NCBI GenBank assembly: GCA_022842845.1
Contig: JALHOT010000001.1
Coordinates: 1-59,831 of the forward strand
DNA length: 59,831 bases
Source: Cyclobacteriaceae bacterium
Lineage (GTDB): Bacteria; Bacteroidota; Bacteroidia; Cytophagales; Cyclobacteriaceae
Reading direction: 5' to 3'
Shown: positions 54,939 to 59,831 of the stretch, one piece after another
How positions within the stretch are numbered: the stretch's first letter is position 1
How the letters are laid out: every line of letters starts with the position of its first letter
The notes under the pieces: model-generated
Database searches by the model: none
Told to the model about the DNA's origin: nothing
What the model saw: the letters and a program-made list of their open reading frames with translations, nothing else
Position numbers and translations under genes: made by a program

Positions 54939-55583
54939 TCATTGTCTTCCATACAATACTGCATACTGCTGCATGGCATAGTGAGTCACCTCTTTGTCTT
55001 TATGCGCTTCGCTAAAGCTTACCACAATATCACTGCGGCCCATGGAGCGCAAATACATTTCGATGTACTCCTTCGCTTCCGTTTCGGCTTGCAGTGTAAT
55101 GTTGCGGTGCATGGCAGAAGTGGTCACTGTCTTCAGTCGTTCGGCAATGGCGGCTTGCATGTACTGACTCACCGCAGGGTATAAATCTTTTCCGATGTGG
55201 AATTGAAAACTTCGTGTTTCCCGCACCACCATGTGATCGATGTCGTAGAAGGGTTTGTGCAACACGGCTTTCGGTAATACCAGTTTTTGAATGGAGTCAC
55301 CGCGCATCACTACCTGTATGTCGCGCAGGTTAATGTAGGCCGTTACTTCCACTGGTACCTGTATGATGGCACGGATGGCTTTCTCTTTCTTGTTTTGTTT
55401 ATGCAAGTAAAATACATCGGTGTAGGTGTGGCGCACCAGGTGCAGTTCTTTGATGCTCAGGATTTGTTCGAGTGTTAATTGTTGCGGTGACAGGGCTGGA
55501 GGTTTTTCGCTTCGGTAAAGATATACAAGCAGCAAAGCACCCAGCAGCACAACAAGGGTCAGTATACATGTGAGGGGTTTCAT
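54939..55583 (-). CDS. DUF4230 protein
   Basis: The 214-residue protein has an N-terminal membrane anchor (MKPLTCILTLVVLLGALLLV) and a DUF4230 region: LSIKELHLVRHTYTDVFYL, VEVTAYINLRDIQVV and LKTVTTSAMHRNITLQAE. It is extracytoplasmic. The function is unknown. A terminator of the upstream gene lies 28 bases before its start. Confidence 0.88.
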   Translation of the reverse strand: MKPLTCILTLVVLLGALLLVYLYRSEKPPALSPQQLTLEQILSIKELHLVRHTYTDVFYLHKQNKKEKAIRAIIQVPVEVTAYINLRDIQVVMRGDSIQKLVLPKAVLHKPFYDIDHMVVRETRSFQFHIGKDLYPAVSQYMQAAIAERLKTVTTSAMHRNITLQAETEAKEYIEMYLRSMGRSDIVVSFSEAHKDKEVTHYAMQQYAVLYGRQ

Positions 55584-55610
55584 ATAATATAGATTGTTTA
55601 GCCATGGGAA

Positions 55611-55644
55611 TAAAAAAACCTCTGCAGCCTGGCCACAGAGGTTT
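55611..55644 (-). terminator. Terminator of the 236-residue protein gene
   Basis: AAACCTCTG and CAGAGGTTT form a 9-bp stem around 11 bases. On the minus strand it is followed by TTTTATT. Confidence 0.8.
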
Positions 55645-55670
55645 CACCCTTTCTGGTTTTGTGGCACGTT

Positions 55671-56381
55671 TTAATTTTTCACAAACTTTAAACTTTTGAC
55701 TTGCGCATACTGCGGACTGTTCAGCCCGAAGATGGCACGCACATAGCGCTGCACGGCCCTACCGGTTTCGATCATGGAAGTGCTTTGCGCATACAATACC
55801 TGGTCGCGGCCAATCAGGGCATTGCTCCACACCACTTTGGCAAGACTCACCTTTTGGTTGAGATCGCGCAAGACGGCAAGCCTTCTGCGCAAGGCCTCTG
55901 TTGTCAGGTAGCTTTCCATAGGTGTGTACAAGGGCTCAGCTTCTACCGTCTGCACCAACCTGGCAAAGGAATCGACCTTGCTGGCGTAGGCCAGTTGCAA
56001 GGTTGAGCGCACCGCGGGTACGACTGTGTCGCTTGTTGCCTCTCCGTTTTCTTTTTTGCGTGGAGACCTGCCACTCACCTGCTTCACATACTGCCTTGCA
56101 TCGGCCAGTGTTTCCGCAGAAGCACCAGTTGACTCAAGAAAGCGCATGACGCTTGCCATTAGTTTGGGCAGCTTGTCAAACTCTTGCATGCGCATGTTTA
56201 CGGCAGTATCGTACTGCGCACGCGCAACCATGAGTTGGTCTAAGGCTCTGCGAGCCTCTTTCAATTTGTTTACCATGTTGGTAAGTTGGAGGGATGGGCG
56301 ACCGGGGTTATAAGTACCTCCATACCCGGAGCAGAAGTCGATCAGCCTGGCGAACGCATCTGCAGTTTTTACATGTGTCAT
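55671..56381 (-). CDS. Hypothetical helical protein of 236 residues
   Basis: The frame is open to 56726, but the ATG at 56381 is chosen: the extension upstream reads as non-coding and overlaps the repeat array. The protein is helical, starts MTHVKTADAFARLIDFCSGY, and has a basic loop (SGRSPRKKENGEATSD) in the middle. It has conserved-looking stretches (LKEARRALDQLMVARAQYD, LRDLNQKVSLAKVVW). No family is recognised. The helical pattern with a pair of similar segments suggests a bundle. Confidence 0.6.
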   Translation of the reverse strand: MTHVKTADAFARLIDFCSGYGGTYNPGRPSLQLTNMVNKLKEARRALDQLMVARAQYDTAVNMRMQEFDKLPKLMASVMRFLESTGASAETLADARQYVKQVSGRSPRKKENGEATSDTVVPAVRSTLQLAYASKVDSFARLVQTVEAEPLYTPMESYLTTEALRRRLAVLRDLNQKVSLAKVVWSNALIGRDQVLYAQSTSMIETGRAVQRYVRAIFGLNSPQYAQVKSLKFVKN

Positions 56382-56611
56382 AAAAATTTGTTTTTTGCTA
56401 TTACAACGTAGCACAGGTAGGGGTGAGTTGTGCTTTTTGCACTCATTTTGAAAAAGTATATTTCTGTTACAAAGCGTAACCCAAAAGCGATTGGCACGTT
56501 TGCATACACTTTTTACTGCTTGCAGCAGATGCTCACCTACCTTTTCGCTAAGTTGATTTTTACAGCGATGAATAACAGCGCACTGGCGTAGTCGATTGAA
56601 GGTACTGTGTG
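56382..56611. other. Intergenic stretch before the repeat array
   Basis: No gene is supported. An inverted repeat GTTAC-AAAGC-GTAAC lies at 56466-56480. A weak further copy of the 22-bp unit may begin at 56589. Confidence 0.35.
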
Positions 56612-56873
56612 TTGCTATGCGTGGTACGCGATTAGCCATGTGCAGGGTGGGAGGTGGCGATGCATGGGAGGTGAGCTTGCATACAACGGTATGCTGGTTG
56701 ACATGGAAGCTATGCCAGCTAGCCATGTGCAGCGCGTGAGGTGGCTATGCACGGGTCGCGAGGTAACAAGGCACAGTTCGGAAAGTAGCCATGTATAGGA
56801 TGTAAGGTAGCCATGCAGGAGACGTGAGGAAGACATGGCGTCTGTGGCTTATCACATGCATGGGATGCGCGTT
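56612..56873. repeat. Degenerate 22-bp tandem repeat array
   Basis: About twelve head-to-tail units follow each other with 21-22 base spacing: starts at 56612, 56633, 56655, 56677, 56699, 56720, 56742, 56764, 56786, 56808, 56830 and 56852. The consensus starts TAGCCATG, continues CAYGGGAY and ends GTGAGG. Some units match closely (56720, 56742, 56786, 56808), others by half. There are no spacers, so it is not CRISPR. The unit is not a multiple of three bases, which argues against coding. It lies between the 236-residue protein gene and the type I restriction genes. Confidence 0.7.
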
Positions 56874-57046
56874 GGAATTATACGCTATGCAAGGTGCAGA
56901 TCATCTGTTACCATGGTTAATTCAATCGTTCATTGGTGAAGAAAACAGCGAAGGCGGAAGAAAACTAAATACTTCGAGAGATAACTACGACTAATAGAGT
57001 TATCACTATGCAAGCGATTATAACATACGAAGATTCCATTTCAGGA
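56874..57046. other. Intergenic stretch after the repeat array
   Basis: AT-rich, with no ORF of useful length and no repeat unit. It leads to the hsdM 3' hairpin. Confidence 0.35.
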
Positions 57047-57077
57047 AATAAAAGTTTAACATTGCTAAGAATGTTAA
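57047..57077 (-). terminator. Possible terminator after hsdM
   Basis: TTAACATT (57056-57063) and AATGTTAA (57070-57077) form a perfect 8-bp stem around six bases. On the minus strand ACTTTTATTT follows. The stem is AT-rich, so it is weak. Confidence 0.45.
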
Positions 57078-57106
57078 CATTTGTAACCTTTTTATATTTC
57101 TTCTTC

Positions 57107-58369
57107 TTAGAGGCCATCACTCAATGTTTTCAGTTTAGCCTCTGCTTGACGCAATGCTGTTTCTAAGGCTTCACATTCCTTTCTGATATCTTTAGGATCT
57201 TCTAATACCGGGATTTCATAAAGTTTTCTAAATGAGCTAATCCTTAAATCAAAGTCTTTACTCTTTAACTCTTCTAGAGAAACAACTTTAAACGTTGACT
57301 TATCATCCGAATACAATGTTCCTGCTCTAAAGTCATTTATATTTTTAACAATACCTTCAATTTCATCTTCTGATAGCTCATTAACAGAACCTCCACTACC
57401 CATGGCTGAGCAGTCTAACAGTAAAATATTGCTAGCTTTCTTTTGTTTGTCGATATTAAATATTACTGGAGCAATAGCAGTTGAATAGAATAATTTTCCT
57501 GGCAGAATAACTACTGATTCAAGTAAGTTTCTATGAATCAATTCCTTTCTTAACTCATAATACGTTGATTGGCCCGAAAGAACATTCATCGGTAGAACAA
57601 TTGAAGCAAACCCTTTATCTGATAGTTTATTCAAAGCCTGCGCCAAATAGCTGATCTCAAGCTGGCTATTCAAAAAAATATCAGTCCACTCTCCGACACT
57701 TGAATATCTATCCTTAATGCCATTCTGTCCAAAAGGTGGATTAGTAACAACAATGTCATATTTTGAAGCCTGTCGATCATCCGGAGTAAAATTAAAATGT
57801 ATTGACGTAGCATTTGCGATAAATGATTGAGTCCTTGCTATTAAATAGTTTTGCCTACCATAAATCAAACCTTCTTTGGTAGCCTTCGGGAAACGCTTAT
57901 CAAAAGCATGTAAGAAGTTGCCAGATCGGGCAAAAGGATCATAGATAGATTTGGGGCGCGAGTCTTTTACAATACGTGTGAGAAGCGTAACAACACTTTT
58001 GGGAGTTACAACATCAGCTTCCAATCCTAATTTGGAAATTAGGAAATTGTGCAAATCTTCGAAAATGGTGTCAATGTCTTTCGTTGACCAATTAATTCCT
58101 ATATGCTCGAGCTCTTTTAACCCTGAATTGATAATCGAAATAAGTTCTTCATGGTTGATATCCGAAGACTGATAGTCTATTCCGGAAATATTGGAAACTT
58201 CTGTAATAAGGCTCTTTAAATCCACGAAATATGCGTTGAGAACAATTCGTTTATTATGGGAAAGGAATTTTAAAAGCAAAACAAATAGGACAACATCGAC
58301 AAAATTACTTACACCATTCCTTGAGTGTCTAAGTTTGTCTAGCGTTCGTATTAAGAAATTAGTAATCAT
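57107..58369 (-). CDS. hsdM: Type I restriction-modification DNA methyltransferase subunit (HsdM-like)
   Basis: The 420-residue protein is an N6-adenine methylase. Motif IV is VVTNPPFGQNG. Motif I reads YDPFARSGNFL where most HsdM have DPACGTGGFL, so one Gly is Arg; this variant exists in related methylases. The C-terminus is a coiled coil (ETALRQAEAKLKTL) that usually binds HsdS. The N-terminal helical part is present. It overlaps hsdS by 4 bases (ATGA) and is the last gene of the order R-S-M. Confidence 0.88.
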   Translation of the reverse strand: MITNFLIRTLDKLRHSRNGVSNFVDVVLFVLLLKFLSHNKRIVLNAYFVDLKSLITEVSNISGIDYQSSDINHEELISIINSGLKELEHIGINWSTKDIDTIFEDLHNFLISKLGLEADVVTPKSVVTLLTRIVKDSRPKSIYDPFARSGNFLHAFDKRFPKATKEGLIYGRQNYLIARTQSFIANATSIHFNFTPDDRQASKYDIVVTNPPFGQNGIKDRYSSVGEWTDIFLNSQLEISYLAQALNKLSDKGFASIVLPMNVLSGQSTYYELRKELIHRNLLESVVILPGKLFYSTAIAPVIFNIDKQKKASNILLLDCSAMGSGGSVNELSEDEIEGIVKNINDFRAGTLYSDDKSTFKVVSLEELKSKDFDLRISSFRKLYEIPVLEDPKDIRKECEALETALRQAEAKLKTLSDGL

Positions 58370-58947
58370 CTTTTATTTGTTATTAATCGCCAATACTGGG
58401 ACCTGTACTCTTCGATTTTACGCTGCGTAAGCCGATTACGTAAATCGACTACTTCTCTAAGAGCTTCATTTAAGTCTGTAATGCGTTTCTGAATTTCTTT
58501 TGGAGGAACCATTATCTCAAAATTCTCGAGGTCTTTCTTTGAGAGGGTTGGAATTGAAGTTCCTCCAACAATCTTTAATAGTCCTTCAATTACATCTGGC
58601 TCATTCAGAAACCAAAAGAGATATTCACTAGAAATTAAGTCTGGTCGCACTTTTATAACGAAAAATGAGGAGCTGGCAACTGATTGCGCAGGTTCCCCAT
58701 TGAATAAGAGCGAGTTAAAACCAGTTCCTTTATTTGTAATAAGGATGTCACCTTTGCTTAATAGGTGATCATTCAATTTATAGTCGCTTGGATGGATCAA
58801 AGCATGTGATCCAGAGAGCTTTCCGTCCAGAATATCTTTTGGCTGAAAGACATGAATATTTCCATCTGTTCGAGATTCGATTTTCCCCCTAAAAGCGTAG
58901 CCACTCCTTATTGATGCCAACTCGCCTATCTTTGTCGTACTGAACAT
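58366..58947 (-). CDS. hsdS: Type I restriction specificity subunit, half-size (HsdS)
   Basis: The 193-residue protein has one target-recognition domain (KIGELASIRSGYAFRGKIES and FQPKDILDGKLSGSHALIHP, then ISSEYLFWFLN) and one C-terminal coiled-coil spacer (PKEIQKRITDLNEALREVV). Full HsdS has two of each at about 400 residues. The end is a natural stop with hsdM overlapping, so it is probably a true half-size subunit that dimerises to read a symmetric site, not a fragment. Confidence 0.88.
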   Translation of the reverse strand: MFSTTKIGELASIRSGYAFRGKIESRTDGNIHVFQPKDILDGKLSGSHALIHPSDYKLNDHLLSKGDILITNKGTGFNSLLFNGEPAQSVASSSFFVIKVRPDLISSEYLFWFLNEPDVIEGLLKIVGGTSIPTLSKKDLENFEIMVPPKEIQKRITDLNEALREVVDLRNRLTQRKIEEYRSQYWRLITNKR

Positions 58948-58948
58948 A

Positions 58949-58975
58949 GTACAAATATAGACAACTTAATTGTAC
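58949..58975 (-). promoter_or_regulatory. hsdS promoter box with overlapping inverted repeat
   Basis: The minus strand has TATATTTG (58959-58952), a full match to TAnnTTTG, ending four bases before the hsdS ATG at 58947. GTACAA (58949-58954) and TTGTAC (58970-58975) form an inverted repeat with arms 21 bases apart, overlapping the box. A controller protein could bind it; none is seen in the window. Confidence 0.45.
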
Positions 58976-59033
58976 CATTGTAAGTAGTGCACTTAATTAA
59001 TTTATAATGTATTGATTAATAGATACTTAATTT

Positions 59034-59831
59034 TTAGTAATATTCCTTTATATAAGCATACGCCCTCTCAAACAACTGCTGATCTTTATGAAGTTGGTAT
59101 TTAAGTAGGGTTTTGCGCAATGATTTCTGTACCTCTCGCTCGCCAGAGGCGGTATTCTGCCAGCCAGGGAAACGGACGACTTTCACAATCTCATCAATGT
59201 CATTTACTATTCGCTCCACTACAGCGGGCGTTTGGTCAGTTTTTGATTCCAAGAATAACTCAGTTAGAGCTCCTTTTGCTGAATGCAGCTCGTCCTGCGA
59301 TAATGCATCCTTCTCCGCTTGAACAACATCCTTGGCGAGCTTACATAGCTCCTTTACAAAATCAATACTGGCAATCAATCCTTTCTCTGCTCGATCACGT
59401 AAATCTTCAAGCCTCTCTCCTAACGCTTTGAATCGTGGATCTCCTTCGTATTTCTTGAAACGTTTGAGTAATTCTTTTTCAAGCTTCTTAATTTTCTTGT
59501 CATTGGGTTTATTAAAGATGTCATCAATTACATCAGCATCGAGAACAAACTCTTCCAGGTTATCGTGAATGCCCTGTACAGTAATATTCTCGTGAATCAG
59601 TTTGGTGGTTTGAGCACCAAGAGCATGCCACAATAACTTTCCAACATTATCCACTGCCGGACGCGTGGACTGATAAACTCCTGTAAGCCACCGGTAATCT
59701 ACTTGATAGGCATCTAGTACTCTATCGGGTGACAAGGACTCCCAAAGTTTCGAAAGGAATGTATAATCTTTTGCGAAGGCATCCCGTTTCTCATCAGTAT
59801 TGATGTTGTTCTGTGCCGCTTCCAAGCCTTC
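59034..59831 (-). CDS. hsdR: Type I restriction endonuclease HsdR, C-terminal part (cut by window edge)
   Basis: The frame is open to the last base (the codons before the TTG at 59825 are Gly and Glu), so the gene runs past the edge. The visible 265 residues are the helical C-terminal part of HsdR: KDYTFLSKLWESLSPDRVLD, RWLTGVYQSTRPAVDN, and the end VRFPGWQNTASGEREVQKSL then LRKTLLKYQLHKDQQLF. The nuclease and helicase domains lie outside the window. It is separated from hsdS by 86 bases that hold the hsdS promoter. Confidence 0.9.
   Translation of the reverse strand, partial: EGLEAAQNNINTDEKRDAFAKDYTFLSKLWESLSPDRVLDAYQVDYRWLTGVYQSTRPAVDNVGKLLWHALGAQTTKLIHENITVQGIHDNLEEFVLDADVIDDIFNKPNDKKIKKLEKELLKRFKKYEGDPRFKALGERLEDLRDRAEKGLIASIDFVKELCKLAKDVVQAEKDALSQDELHSAKGALTELFLESKTDQTPAVVERIVNDIDEIVKVVRFPGWQNTASGEREVQKSLRKTLLKYQLHKDQQLFERAYAYIKEYY

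Noticed and set aside
55671-56726. Longer form of the 236-residue protein with 115 extra residues
   Set aside because: The extension is Cys/His-rich and non-globular, runs into the repeat array, and an ATG at 56381 starts a protein-like sequence.
56615-56836. Short coding frames inside the 22-bp array
   Set aside because: The unit is not a multiple of three; the frames are only chance runs through a repeat.
56612-56873. CRISPR array
   Set aside because: Units are head-to-tail without spacers, and they diverge strongly; no cas gene is seen.

Overview
The window reads as a chromosome segment of a Bacteroidota bacterium, most likely a cytophagalean. The evidence is the long bacteroidete/plant-type IspG, the gliding-motility ABC genes gldA-gldF-gldG, DUF families that I know mainly from this phylum (DUF4230, DUF5690, DUF4340), the gene order yceD-rpmF-fabH-efp-accB-accC, and repeated matches to the Bacteroidota -7 promoter element TAnnTTTG. 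No tRNA, rRNA, CRISPR array, insertion sequence or prophage was seen. Many open frames begin upstream of the true start; start codons were re-chosen from signal peptides, family N-termini, overlaps and promoter positions.

Bases 1-4480 hold the tail of a cut-off gene, a sterol desaturase-like membrane hydroxylase, a small TonB-plug-like secreted protein, a lipoprotein serine hydrolase, a charged lipoprotein, a YjbR-type protein and a small membrane protein. Bases 4482-11486 form a minus-strand housekeeping block: ispG, a HIT protein, greA (with a promoter-plus-terminator leader), a pentapeptide-repeat membrane protein, a hydroxyacid dehydrogenase, mgtE and rsmA. Bases 11585-17747 run on the plus strand: pdxA, a TerB-like protein, then yceD-rpmF-fabH-efp-accB-accC, which links a ribosomal protein and EF-P to fatty acid synthesis.

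Bases 17838-22861 hold an EVE-domain protein overlapping two tandem paralogous secreted proteins of unknown function, then pyrR-pyrB. Bases 22903-29065 hold a Lys/Glu-rich secreted protein, a zinc phospholipase/nuclease-like protein, an M1 aminopeptidase, rpsT, radC, a second serine hydrolase and a DUF1684 protein. Bases 29149-33837 are pheT, a coiled-coil protein, zapA and rny. Bases 33900-41087 hold a small acetyltransferase, an MFS exporter with an operator-like palindrome, dnaN, and the minus-strand operon gldA-gldF-gldG-DUF4340.

From about 41.2 kb the content becomes more accessory: a TlpA-like thioredoxin, a DUF5690 transporter, a 48-residue basic protein, a GNAT-like protein, DUF4268, an unassigned 324-residue protein, a third serine hydrolase, a GreB-like factor, a PLD-like protein with an altered HKD motif, several small membrane proteins, and a DUF4230 protein. 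The last 3 kb carry a degenerate 22-bp tandem repeat array next to a type I restriction-modification locus in the order hsdR (cut by the window edge), hsdS (half-size, one recognition domain) and hsdM.

The observations most worth following up are the 22-bp repeat array, the greA leader with promoter and terminator arranged like the E. coli GraL locus, four genes whose -7 box ends exactly four bases before the ATG (possible leaderless mRNAs), EF-P with Asn at the modified-loop tip, the altered PLD protein, and the tandem secreted paralogs.
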